32,692 nt of DNA from Gonapodya sp. JEL0774. Taxonomy: Eukaryota; Monoblepharomycota; Monoblepharidomycetes; Monoblepharidales; Gonapodyaceae. The stretch lies in the NCBI GenBank assembly GCA_027604505.1, contig JADIIX010000192.1:1-32692 (forward strand), read 5' to 3'. Shown here piece after piece: positions 11,878 through 22,329 of this stretch. Numbering within the stretch: position 1 is the first letter of the stretch; every line of letters starts with the position of its first letter. A program made the translations under genes and the position numbers. A model generated the notes under the pieces. The model did not search any database. It had not been told where the DNA came from and was given only the letters and a program-made list of their open reading frames with translations.

Positions 11878-13481
11878 TCACTGTTGCCCTAACATGGCCT
11901 CAAGTTTCGCCAGCTGGAAAAACGGACAGAACACGTCAGCAATGTGGCACTATGAGCACAAGTGCAGAGTGTTACCTTCTCCATCAGCACATTGTTCGTG
12001 TCTTCCAACTCAGTGCACCTGGACTCTAACCATCTCAGCTTAAGCGTCTTGCGCAAGCGGCAACGACGCGCTGCCTCGGAGTTCTTGATTCTGCGAACTT
12101 CAAGCTCCTGCGGGGCGAGCTCGGCAGTGGTGCGGCGTCTATAAACGGACATGCACAGCAAGAGAGGGGATGAATGAGATGAGGCGATTGTAAAAACAAC
12201 CTCTGGAGAGAGTGCAGAGCATCCTCCATTGAACGATGCGCACCTCCTCTTTTTCTTGTCACTTCCATCGGGACCGTCACTGCTCCGCTTCAAAGAAGCC
12301 GTGGTCTTGCCCATCATACCCATAATTTCGTCCTCGTCGAGGTCATCTAGCTCCTCATCATTCATGTCGTCAAACGGAGTTCGAATGCCAACTGTCTCCT
12401 TTTTCTGGGCCACCGGTGCCAGTGCCAACGCACCCACCACAGCCAGCGAGGGAGCGCAGGCATTCGCCTCGTCCTTGACCGACGCAGTGGGCGATTGAGG
12501 TGGGCTCGGCATGGAGCGAACGGCGGGAGAGGTTGCTGGCGGAGTGGACCTGCTCATCGGAGCACGACCTGGCGCGGGCTGCCAAGCAACCGAAAGGCCT
12601 CGGTGTTCACGCTTTTGGGTGGACGGGGTTGGCTCATTAGCGGGCAACGGTGGCGAAGGGGGCAAGATTGCTGATGGACTTGTGTTTACTTGGAACTGGT
12701 GGTTCACGGTGGGGAAGAGGTAATACTGCTGAGAAGCTTGGTAATCAGCTGCAGCGTTTTTGTCTGAGGGAATGACAAGAGACCCGAACGGGTTCAACTG
12801 TTGGGGAGAATGAACATCGTAAGAAGCAAGCGTGAATATTCAACCTCCCGCTGATGTGCGCAAGAATACATGCATGCACATGCCAGGAAGTGGCATAATT
12901 ATGACTGAGCACTCACATCGGCAAGGGTCGCTTCAGATCCATCTGGCGAGTCGCATCCGACAGCATAGTTATTTCCTTCTAGCATGAACTCGTTTGCTTG
13001 AGCACCAAATTGAGCATAATTAGAAAAATCTAACATGTCCTGTAATCCTTGAGCATGTTGGGCGATGGCCATTGCAACAAGGTCTCGCTGAGCCGAGCTC
13101 CCAGATGCTAACTGCTGGTTGAAGGTGGGCTGAGCCAACAAACTAGCCAAAAGGGCTTCGAGGTTCTGAGCATCAGAAGCAGACTGGCTTGCGTTCAAAT
13201 TCATGTGGTTGAGCATATCTGCAGGGCCAATCAACAGGTCCCCATTGGGAAGAACCCAACAAAACAAGCGCAAGCATGCGCAGTGGCACGAAGAGGAAAG
13301 GAAAGAGGACGAAATAATTATCAAAAAGAAAGAAATGAAACGATCATCGCAGTCGGTCGGGAGGACATCAAGCGAATATGTGGATTGGATGGTACTGAGA
13401 AAAAAAGGGCAAAAGGCAGGCGGACACTGTTGACTCACCAAACGCGGGCTCGTCGCGTGGCATCAAGTACGACAAAGACAT
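11878..13481 (-). CDS. Gcn4/CPC1-like bZIP transcription factor
   Basis: Five exons: 13481-13439, 13218-12917, 12797-12244, 12138-11976 and 11913-11878, giving 365 aa. The C-terminus is a bZIP: basic region RIKNSEAARRCRLRK with the invariant N-x7-R spacing, then leucine heptads (LESRCTE, LEDTNNV, LMEKLAK, LEAML). An Asn sits at the a-position of the second heptad, as in Gcn4. NSEAARRCR closely resembles the Gcn4 NTEAARRSR signature. Upstream is a Gln/Asn-rich segment, a Pro/Ser-rich region and an acidic stretch (DDMNDEELDDLDEDEI) that could be the activation domain. Expected role: nuclear activator of amino-acid biosynthesis and starvation genes, binding TGA(C/G)TCA as a dimer. Intron 12243-12139 joins a KKKR-rich segment to the basic region. 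The zipper ends eleven residues into a tiny last exon, so the final coil depends on intron 11975-11914. Confidence 0.85.
13431..13437. promoter_or_regulatory. TGACTCA site at the first donor of the bZIP gene
   Basis: A perfect 7-bp AP-1/Gcn4 element coincides with the donor of intron 1 (GTGAGTCA read on the minus strand). Because GTGAGT is the usual donor here, only the final CA is extra, so chance is likely. Confidence 0.3.
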
Positions 13482-13749
13482 GGCTTAAGATTTCTTTAGA
13501 GTTGCGAATGTCACCACTATGTGTGCGGCTGGTGTGGGTCCCGGGTACGTGGGAGACAAGGAGGGGGCTAAAGCACCAACAGGGACAAGTCGTGGGTGGA
13601 GAGAAGTTCCTGAGCTCGCTAAGACGCAAGTGAGGGAAACTTGAGGGGTGCGGGGGGCCACTAAGACGTGGTGCCGCGTTGACGTTTGCTTGAAAGGGGG
13701 ATGGAAACGAGAACCACTTCAGGGCGGGGTTGAACCGCACTTGGTGCAT
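13441..13749 (-). other. overlapping upstream ORF in the bZIP leader
   Basis: The only ATG I find in the 268 nt upstream of the bZIP start is at 13749. It opens a 103-codon frame (MHQVRFNPALKW...) that runs past the main ATG at 13481 in another frame. In unspliced RNA it stops at 13437-13435 inside intron 1. In spliced RNA the junction 13439|13218 makes a TGA (T, G, then A), so the frame ends exactly at the splice site. Gcn4 and ATF4 genes are controlled by leader ORFs, which is why this may matter. Whether it lies within the transcript depends on an unknown start site. Confidence 0.4.
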
Positions 13750-13904
13750 GCACCGCTCCTCACCCGATAAAAGTTTATTTTCCCCGTGGAGCAATCGTTT
13801 CTTTCAACTTTCCTGCAAGTTCATCATCGATTTTCGAAATAGTATTCTCGGTCTTCATAAACAACCCCAAGAAAACCCCCAGACGTTTACAAGATCCCAC
13901 ACTG
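13482..13904. promoter_or_regulatory. short intergenic region upstream of the bZIP gene
   Basis: These 423 bp separate the bZIP start from the stop of the aminopeptidase gene on the same strand. They hold the bZIP leader and promoter and the 3' end of the neighbour. An A+T-rich AAAATAAACTTTTA element (minus strand, around 13770-13785) is the best core-promoter candidate. If it works as a TATA-like element, the start would fall near the uORF ATG at 13749. Confidence 0.4.
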
Positions 13905-16900
13905 TCACGCTGCGAGCCCCAAATCTTTTTCAATCAAAGAGGCTGCGATTGGGTGGTATGTTGGTTTCAGTTGAAGAAAAGTTTCCTTGGCGATTGTGGC
14001 TCCGTCTGGTTCGGCTTTGCTCAGGGCGCTTAAAACACCAATGACGCCAAAGTGGGACCGACAAAATAATCAAAGAAGCGAATCAAGATCAGGTTGCACA
14101 AAAAAAAAAAAAAGGAACATAGTGAGTTGTGTTCATGAGTCAGTCCTGAGGAGCCTCGGGAATCACACTCACCGATACAGCGGCCTCACATATTTCATCC
14201 TGCCCTGCTCACCCACAAACTCCACTACTTTTGGAAAAATTGATGTCCGGTTCGACCTAAGACACAACATCTGCCACCGGAATCTGATCTGGAGAGAAAA
14301 TATCGACCAAAGAGAATTGGCGGAGTCCAACTACATCCTATGTATCACTGGCGGACAACACGAACACTCACCTCGGCGTTCCGTACTGTACCCAGCCCGT
14401 AATTCAATTCCAAACTGTCCAGCACCTCCTCAGGAAGCGGCGGGTACTGGTCAAATGCGTCCAGAAACACCATCTTTTGGGTCGCAGAGAAGTCTGCCAG
14501 GTCGCTTGGTGACGGCGTGAATGTGGGGAGGCTTGACGGGTCAGCCAGGGAGTTCCATCTTGAATGGTATTGTGGGGGTTCATCAGAATCGCAAGTGCCC
14601 TTTGCGAATCGCCAGATTGACCATTCCACTCACTTCTTGGCAAGCTCTTCCGCCTCCTTCGCCAACGTATCATCAAAAACGCCTCCTACCAAAGGCATTC
14701 CTGGAGCATTGTACCATTTATCCCACTCAACGGACTCGAGCTTCTCCGTTGCCAGCGGCCCTCCACCGAGGTTCTTCGAATCCGCAAAGTGATCAAATAA
14801 GCACCGCTGAAAGTCTTTGGTGGTGATCGAACGGTGGGCGAAAGTGGCGACGTGATGCTTCAGGTAGGCCTCTGGAAAGGTGATATTTGTGTTTTCGATA
14901 CCGTATGCACAAAGCCATCTGTTTTGTCCACCTACCAAACACTTCACTTCCACCCATGAGTCCTTCCAAATAATATAGAAGCGCAAATCCTTTCTCGTAT
15001 GGCACAGCGGAGAAGGCATCGTCGGGATCCCGATTCTTGAGGTCGGGGTGGAGCGCAGTGAGTGGATTCGTCTCACCAAAGTGATCCACGACATCGTCCT
15101 TGAGGTGACGATATCCCACAATGGCGGAGAGTTGGCGGGCTTGCTCGCCGTGGAGGCGACCTGCGATGTTGATGGTGAGATTCTGCTGGAAATACCCACT
15201 CCACATAAACTGCGGCACCCCGTTGTGATCTCACCGATAATCTTCCGTTCCACGTACATGGTAAAACCTTCGTTAAGCCAAAAATCTTCCCAGCATTTGT
15301 TGGTGACAAGATTTCCCGTCCAGCTGTGGGCAGCTTCATGGGCAATAACATCCACCAGGCTCCGATCACCAGCAAGGAGAGTCGGTGTCACGAATGTTAA
15401 ACAAGGGTTTTCCATGCCACCGTAGGGGAATGAAGAGGGTAGCCTGTCCCCATTAAATGCCAAAAACGATCCGGTACAATGAGGAGGTTGGCTGGTTGTG
15501 ACTCCACGCATAGCCAGCCAGCCACCTACACAAGAACATCATATCGGCCCCATACGTATGGTGTGAGCTATGTGCATGGCTTGTTGTCAGCTGTTTGGGG
15601 AAGCTCTCCAACATGGACTAGGAACTCACTAGGTCTTCACCAGTCCTCACGAAACTTTCTGTGTCCACAAACTCATACGCGGCAGCGTCGACCTAATATC
15701 AAATTTAGGAAGAGAAAAGGCAAGAGTCGCCAGGCGAAGGATGATTCAACAGCTTCCCCGACGTACCACTTCTGGTTCGCTCCACACTCTGCTTCTTGGC
15801 CCGATTTCTCTGGACTCCAAGTTGCCGACAGCGAGAGCAATAAGGTAGCTTGGAATGGGTTCGGGTTGGTTCCAGTAGAAGATCCGAGAAGTGGATGGGG
15901 ATGGCTTGCCTGACCCAGAACCGAGAGGCGGGGCGGGCACGACGGTTGGTGCTATCAAAAATAGGGAATGAGAAGTATCCAGAAGAAAGTGATGGCTCGA
16001 AAAGGGAATCCAGCTTCTGATATGAAATTGCTCATCGCCGTCCCAATCGCGACAGCTCTAACGTATCCTCCTCAAGTTCGCCAAGCACTGCTGATATGCT
16101 CTGTTATTGGGCCGCTTTATCTGTGAGGGTGCTCACCCTTTTCTTCTACGGCACTCATAAGTGCGACGAGGGGTGAAGGAACCGCGACCTCTGCGCGATA
16201 CGATGCCTTCGCTCCTGGCGAGTCTTGACACGGCAGCAGCGCACGGGCGTGAATAGCTTGACACTGCGTGAAAAGATAGGGCAGCCGGCGTCCCACGGTC
16301 TGTGCAGGCGTCAGCCATTGAGTGGCAGTGCACTGCTCTGTAGTGGAGTACGTAACCCTGATTTTAAAGTTTGTTCCTGCAGGTGAGTTCAATCGAGGTA
16401 ATGAAATTTCGAGGCGGGAGCCAAATGCTGGGTGCCGTGGTAAAACATTAAACTACCACAACGCAGAAACAGTAGTGAGCGATGCACGGCGGAGCTTCAA
16501 CCAAGCCCACAGTAAGACCCCAGAGGGATGTTGGAACTTGCAATCCGTGCCTCGCCACAGAAACGGCCCACTGTGAGCCACCACCTCCCCGGAAGTCTGA
16601 CCTTCAAGTCTGTTTCTTCTCCATTTTCGTCCACTGCCGCACACTTGAGAATGTCGAGATAGGAAGTGTCGAGAGCCAGGCACGAAACTTGGTCTTTAAT
16701 GGTCCTGCAAGTGTAGTCAACGTGACCGTAGATGACAAACTGATCACGAGGATCATTCGGAACGAAACGATGAGGAATGCGGTGAAACCACCCAGAACAA
16801 CCAAAGAGTTCAGAAATTTGATTATTTCGTTCGATCAACGCCGGGTTACGCGGGAGGGATGCGAATAAAAAGCACTCCGAAGTATCATGACAGCACACCT

Positions 16901-17015
16901 TGTCGAAGTCCACCGTCCAAGAAATTTCTAGATGGGTTACTAGGCATTCTTGGGGATTCGAGAGCGAGTTGACATCGAATGGGCATGTTGGAGGATTTGT
17001 GCCGTTGTCGGTCAT
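13905..17015 (-). CDS. LTA4H: leukotriene A4 hydrolase-type M1 aminopeptidase
   Basis: Twelve exons (17015-16899, 16739-16602, 16452-16137, 15951-15767, 15692-15630, 15567-15530, 15443-15235, 15160-14936, 14871-14634, 14558-14372, 14288-14173, 14028-13905) give 651 aa against 611 in human LTA4H. The zinc site is H321-E322-x2-H325 (HEAAHSWTGNLVTNKCWEDF) with E344 eighteen residues on. The substrate motif GGMEN is at 294-298. PYEKGFALL keeps the catalytic Tyr equivalent to human Y383, while the position of human Y378 is Phe. EQGRMKYVRPLY keeps Arg and Lys equivalents of R563/K565, which bind the substrate carboxylate. The family removes N-terminal residues from tripeptides and hydrolyses epoxides; in fungi (yeast YNL045W/LAP2) it is a cytosolic and nuclear leucyl aminopeptidase. 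A Pro/Ser/Gly-rich insert (APTVVPAPPLGSGSGKPSPS) sits before IPSYLIALAVGNLES. Every intron preserves frame, and the start matches the family N-terminus. Confidence 0.93.
14101..14113 (+). repeat. poly-A tract in the last intron of the aminopeptidase gene
   Basis: Thirteen A's lie inside intron 14172-14029. On the transcribed minus strand this is a poly-T (poly-U in RNA) run 72 nt upstream of the TTTAAG acceptor. Confidence 0.9.
14136..14142. promoter_or_regulatory. TGAGTCA, candidate Gcn4/AP-1 site
   Basis: A perfect palindromic-type site (CATGAGTCAG) lies in the last intron of the aminopeptidase gene and 655 bp upstream of the Gcn4-like bZIP start. The binding preference is established for Gcn4-family factors; autoregulation of the bZIP gene, or control of the aminopeptidase gene, is inference. 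Confidence 0.3.
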
Positions 17016-17480
17016 GATGGCGGATTCTTTGGTTTCGAAGAGAGTTCGAAGTTAGTTGAGTGCTTGGTGACCGATGAGGCATCGGCATCGATCAATCACT
17101 ACGCGTGTAATGATTTCAATTACATAAAGCACAGGAGGAATAAATGTAATATGGTCCTGTTCGGAATCCGTTGCGTACTCTGCCTCGCGACTGTGAAGTA
17201 TAGAACAAACCTCACTCAGCTGTTCTGCTTCACATGTATTCCCTTCCACGTTTTATGCTCTCAACGTTCAGAGCTTTCCATTTTGCTTTCGTCCATGTGT
17301 TCTGAGGGTAATCGCATTGTAGTAAGTATCCAAAAAAGATCGTACAGTTCGCGACATAACTGAAATCTCCAATTGCACTACACGTTTCACACACTTAGAT
17401 CAGAACAAACTTATCTAAACAAGACCGGGTACCTCGTCTTTGACAAGAATAGCTTGAAACGGTCACCTCCCAACAGGTGT
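17016..17480. promoter_or_regulatory. upstream region of the aminopeptidase gene
   Basis: This 465-bp gap lies between the aminopeptidase ATG and the DRC2 stop, both on the minus strand. It holds the aminopeptidase promoter and the DRC2 3' UTR. No ORF with family character and no RNA gene was seen. Confidence 0.5.
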
Positions 17481-20075
17481 TCATTCCACTCTCCCCGCCA
17501 CATGCGCCGCTTCAATGACGGTCTTCCCCCCACCCCCACCAAGCCTCCTTGGCTCCACATTTGTCCTTCCATTCACGACAAACAGCGGATTAGGTCTCTC
17601 CATCACTTCAGCACTAACGCCCACACCGTCGAGGTACTCTTGAAGGAGCAACCGCAGGTTTGCATTCTCCGAGGCGAGTGCTGCACGGCGGTTGCGGAGA
17701 TGCAAGGTAGATAGAAGCGCAGCGTTAAGGCGTGCGTGAAAGTTGTGTAACGGCAGGAGCGGGGGAGTAATTGAGGTAGACTTGGCTGGTTCCGGACTTG
17801 ACGATGCGGAGACCCGGTTCGAGTGCTTCGGGAGTGGGGGTAGGTGTAGTGCAATGTCCGTGGTCTCCTCGGGAACATCAGGGAACGGCGCAGTGCCGTG
17901 TGGCCGACTTTGGTGGCCGTGCCCATCCTCACCGTCCGGGTTCAAGCTAATCATTGCTGATTCGGCGTCGGGGCCATCCATGCCCTTGCTGTCCCCTGTT
18001 TGTGCAAACCCCGCACTTTGTTCCTTCTCCGTTGATCCCTGCATCCCATCCCCGTCACTAACCCCAGCCCATCCTACAGCCCTCGCCACAGCCTCAGCTT
18101 CCGTCTCCAGCTTTCCATTCATCTCCGCCAGCTTGAGAATCCTCTCTGCAACCTCCACCCTCGCCTTAAGTCCGTCGATCGTCCCCCCACTTGCCACCGT
18201 TGCTTGAGTCAACTTCGCCCTCTCCACCTTTCGCGCCTCGGCCATCCTCCTCTTCAATTCCGCAAACCCGCCCTGCACCTTCTCCCTCCTCTCCCTTGCC
18301 AATCGCAGCTTATCTTCGTGCTCGGCAGAGGACTGCGCCATCCGGGTTCGGAGCTGGGCAATGGATTCGGAGAGGTGGAGAAGGCGACGGACTTGCTTTT
18401 CAATTTCCTTGGTGTGGAGTTGGTCTCGGAGTTTGAGCTCATTGAAGTCATTGCTGCGCTGAGAGGTGTTGGCTTTGTACGTGTCTTTGGTCTGATCGTG
18501 GAAGGGAGATGTCAGACTCCTGCGGTGATGATTGCAAAGCTCTTAGCAGTATACAATCCCTGTCTATTCACGTCCACATCCGTAGCGGTATCCGCGTTCT
18601 TTGACGTGCCTCATCCTCGTCCCACTTAGTAGATCAACGCCAGCCATCTAGGGAGGTACACCCAACCTCACGATCCGGACATGCCGCGATATCCATTTGC
18701 CTTTTCCGTTCCACCAACTTACCTCTTGCCACCTCCTCTGCAATTCCTCCACCACCGCATCCATCTGCATCCTCGCAGCATGCCTTTCTTCCAAATCTCT
18801 GTTCTTCACATCATCCAGTGCGCTCTGATGCTCGTGCCGCGCGTCAGCTTCGGCTTCCTCGCGCAAGTGCACAGCTCGTCGCAGTATGAGGAGGAAGGAC
18901 GACCGGGAGATGGCGTGACGCTCGAGGAGGCGGATTCTATGATGTTCGGATGTACGGTAGTAAGTGATGGGAACAGAGGAGGGTGCAGAGCGACGTACGC
19001 TTCCATGCAAAATCTGCCAAAGAATAGAATAGCCCCTCACGGGGAGCGAGCACCATGGCGGGCTTCGCCCATGCTTCGCTCTTGCTCGAGAGGCTCACCT
19101 CTCGCCTCCGAACTCCTCCTCCAGCTTGGCCACCTCTCCCTCGAACCACAGTCTTGCCGCATCCATTCTCTCCTCTTGTATCCTCGTGCAGTTATCTATC
19201 ATTTCCAAGTGCCCACGGGCGGCGTCGGCGTGCTGTTCTGCGGCCTCGGAAAGTTGGGTGACGAGGTGGGACGTAAGTCTAGCAAGATGGGCAGAGGTGC
19301 GCCGATGGGAAGACAGAAGATGGTTGAGCTGGGTAGTGAGGGTGGTGGATTTCACTTGAGATGTGTGGGTGTAGGTAGTGTAGGTGAGGTTAGCATACGA
19401 CAGTTCCGCGGGAACACATTCCCAGCAGTGACCGAGTAAGCTGTATCATTCGGATTCTCTGCAAAAAGGGTGTTCTCCACGATCCCATCATAATTTCTCC
19501 GCGCTCGAAACTTCCTGTATCATCGAAGCCGCCCGTTGCGACGAAACTCCAACGCCTGACAGCAGAACGTCCAGCACCGCCACGGCCAAGCAGAATGGCA
19601 ATTCTACTGCGATCAGACCGTTTTCTTTGGTGTTTTACTTTCATTTCGATGGTGCCTTGATCCTTTGGGCTTCCCCAACGTCACTTGGATTGTCCTATTC
19701 ACCAGAGTGACGATACAGATACAAGGGGATTTCAAAGGCACCGCTTCCAGCGTGTTTCAGGATATTGTCTCTGCAAATGATGTGGATCGGCCTTTCTGTG
19801 CGCTCTTCATCTCGTTCTACATTTAAGAGACACCAAGCCCCCAGAGATGGGGTTGCTGCACTGAGCCCATTCTCCACAGCGGACATACCATCCTTCATGA
19901 TTTCTCTCCACTTGTTGTCGACCTTAATAGTGTTGAGTTTGGTCATCTTCTCCTCCATCTGCACCTTGGCTCTCATTTCAGCCATTCGCTTCCTGCCCTC
20001 TGCCCGTCTCGCTTCCGCATCCTGTACGGGTTCGGCCTTTGCAGCTCCAGATGCGGACTTTGGTTTCTTTGGCAT
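17481..20075 (-). CDS. DRC2: nexin-dynein regulatory complex subunit 2 (CCDC65/FAP250)
   Basis: Four exons (20075-19889, 19354-19099, 18936-18723, 18491-17481) give 555 aa, compared with 484 in human CCDC65. The protein is nearly all coiled coil. Landmarks follow the family order: MPKKPKSA at the N-terminus; NTIKVDNKWREIMKD joined by splicing to VKSTTLTTQ; QLSEAAEQHADAARGHLEMI; LDDVKNRDLEERHA; AERILKLAEMNGKLETEAE; LLLQEYLDGVGV; NPLFVVNGRTN; and VIEAAHV near the end. The extra length is mostly an acidic, Gly/Pro/Ser-rich insert at about 18080-17800. DRC2 pairs with DRC1 to anchor the regulatory complex to axonemal doublets and control dynein, so it acts in the zoospore flagellum. Intron 1 is 534 nt, the longest in the window. 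The exon 4 acceptor (18492) was chosen for frame; another in-frame acceptor slightly upstream (about 48 nt) is possible. Confidence 0.92.
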
Positions 20076-20204
20076 CCCGATTGAGTTTCACTTGACAAAA
20101 TGGTGTTCGGAACTATCCCAGATGAAGAGTGCAATTAGTGCCACCATACTTGTGTTTACCAACGACTGGCCTTCTGCAAGTTCTCCACTGCAATCCTTCC
20201 AGCA
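20076..20204. promoter_or_regulatory. 129-bp divergent promoter region (DRC2 and BAG-like gene)
   Basis: The two ATGs face away from each other with only 129 bp between them, so both core promoters and leaders must fit here or overlap. No TATAAA is visible. A shared promoter could couple a flagellar gene and a co-chaperone gene during zoospore formation, but that is inference from spacing only. Confidence 0.6.
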
Positions 20205-21745
20205 ATGGACTCCCTTGGCGCTGAACTCGTACGCGTTCTTCGAGATCCCAGCGCACACTTATTTAAGCATTCCTGGCCGGTTTCTGACGATGGCGAGCTC
20301 GACTCGAATTTCATCGCTTCTTTCGCACTCACATCGTCAGCAGTGCTTGTACGTTGACGACTCTCGCCCACTTTGTGACTTCTTCGCTTTTGTCCATTTC
20401 ATCATGTTTCCTTCCTTTGGTCCTTGTCATTCGGCATTTGTACTCACCTTCCGTACCATTTCCTTTCACTGACCTCGAAAAGACCGCAATCTTCACAGTT
20501 CGTACAATCTCTGCCCATCTCTCTGCCCGTAGCGCACTGAAAAAGCGCCGTGCGGCGCTCACAGCCCGAATCCGCGCTGTCAAACGAGCTCGCGACTCCC
20601 TCCTCGATGAACTCGCACGTCTAGAACATTCGTGCACGCGTAGACCGGGTGGCCTGTTCGAGGAAATAGAGATGTTGGTCGCCGAAGTCGACACAGTGCT
20701 GGGACCTGAAAGCCTGGACGCAGGGGACAACGTGGGGGAGGATGGTGGCAAGATCAATGCATCCACTTCCAAACCAACATCGAACAGTTACTCCAACGGC
20801 CATATCCCATCACATTTCCTTCCTTCATCATCATCTTCCTCTTCCGTCTCATCCATCTCCGTTTCCTCCGTTTCCTCCTCCTCTGAATCACCCCCGTTCC
20901 AGAACTCGACCGACGCACAAAAGCAGGTGGCCGCAACATCAGAGACACCATCTGCAACCGCTAGTACCGGACCTCACCTCACTGCTGCCGCACCACTCCC
21001 AAACTCTCTCCCCGCACCCCGCCCGAGTGCTCCATTAACCACCCTCACCCCACTCAACCGTCGACTCCTGCTCCTCGACGACCGCCTCATCCGCCTCCTC
21101 GAATCTGTTGACCTTTATTCCCCAGCACATGTTGACCGTCTCCTCCGCACCGCCGGATCTCTCCCCCCTTCCCACTCTTCCCACGCTCTGCAACACTTCG
21201 ATCCAGACGCACCCGTCGAGGATTCCGACGTGCCCGTGGTACTGTCTCACCCAACACGGCCCCCGTCGCCTTTAGGTGCTGCAGCGGCTGCTGGTGCGCG
21301 ATCCATGGCCGCTCGGGCAGATGCAGATCCCGACACCGCGGTGGCGGCTGCCGTGCGAGCTGGGGCGGAGAGGGTAAGGAGAAGGCGGCGAGAGGTTGCG
21401 AGAGATGTTGCTGGACGGTGTAGGGGTGTGGATCGGGGCTTGGCGAGGTTGAAGGATGCGCTGGCGAGGGCAGAAAAGCAACAGGAAGCCGCCACCGCGG
21501 CTGCGGAGGGTACCGTAGCACCGCCATCTCCACCATCTGCGACCACATCCGTGACCGGCAAATCCAAACTAAACAAAAAGGACGGGAAGTCCCCCCCCAT
21601 ATCCCCACGACCGGAATACGATACCTCACTTGCACCTGACCCCCTCGACAGCCCCACAGCCTTCGTGTCAAATGAGCCGGGCGCGGACGTGCTAGAGAGA
21701 TTGGAGAAGGCGTTCAGGGAGGACGGCCTGGGAGGTGGACTGTAG
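20205..21745 (+). CDS. candidate BAG-domain Hsp70 co-chaperone
   Basis: The proposed first exon, 20205-20348 (MDSLGAELVRVLRDPSAHLF...), splices to 20483-21745, giving 468 aa. An alternative pair, donor 20353 and acceptor 20498, also keeps frame and has a better-placed CTGAC branch site. After a basic helix (SARSALKKRRAALTARIRAV) and a Ser/Pro-rich linker comes LNRRLLLLDDRLIRLLESVD (residues about 238-260). A second helix, AERVRRRRREVARDVAGRC, follows at about 340-362. This resembles the two halves of a fungal BAG domain: an acidic-hydrophobic helix, then a basic helix that contacts the Hsp70 nucleotide-binding domain. Here about 80 low-complexity residues are inserted between them. BAG proteins act as Hsp70 nucleotide-exchange factors. 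The domain call is from pattern only; a plain coiled-coil protein is the alternative. The C-terminus (DVLERLEKAFREDGLG) is a short amphipathic helix. Confidence 0.55.
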
Positions 21746-22329
21746 GATATGATGACTGTAGCGGCATATGGAAACGGATCGGGGTGAAATTGGACGAAGT
21801 GAAACTAAAACGCAACACCGTTGATTGATAATGTAAGATTTTTGGGTATACGCTGCTCCTAACGTTCCCTCTATAGACTGGGTTACAGATTACAATAAAT
21901 GGGAGTATTTCTGCATATAATGAGACCTGAAATCGCCTCCGTTTCGTCGCAAGGCTTCCCATTTTCTTCACTCTCTCTCTTACCGGAAGACTTGCATCGA
22001 CAGGATGTCAAGGTGGCATCGCACGAGAGTCAGGGACCCGTTTCGGTGTGGTCGAATCCGCCAACGATGTACCAATAACGTCGTGAACGGCTGGGCGGCT
22101 TCGCTTGTGTCTGTATAATCATAGAAGAAGATTGAGACAAGGTTACAAAGTAATAGAGTGAACTAGACGGTGCAACATTATCGTTTTGTGTCTCCTTTCC
22201 CACCCAAACTATAGAACCGGAACCGACAAGGAAATACATCCAATAATTACGATGATCGTGGGATGACGGACGTCGGTATACGGAGTTCTCTAGCCAGTGT
22301 TTGTAGTCGATTTTAATTGTCCCTTGCAC
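21746..22329. other. 3' flank of the BAG-like gene, approach to the repeat array
   Basis: The first 200 bp is A+T-rich and includes AATAAAT near 21894, a possible 3'-processing signal. From about 22100 the sequence begins to show fragments resembling the downstream repeat units, but too diverged to place boundaries. The 170-codon minus frame at 22030-22542 runs into the repeat and has no domain character. Confidence 0.45.
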
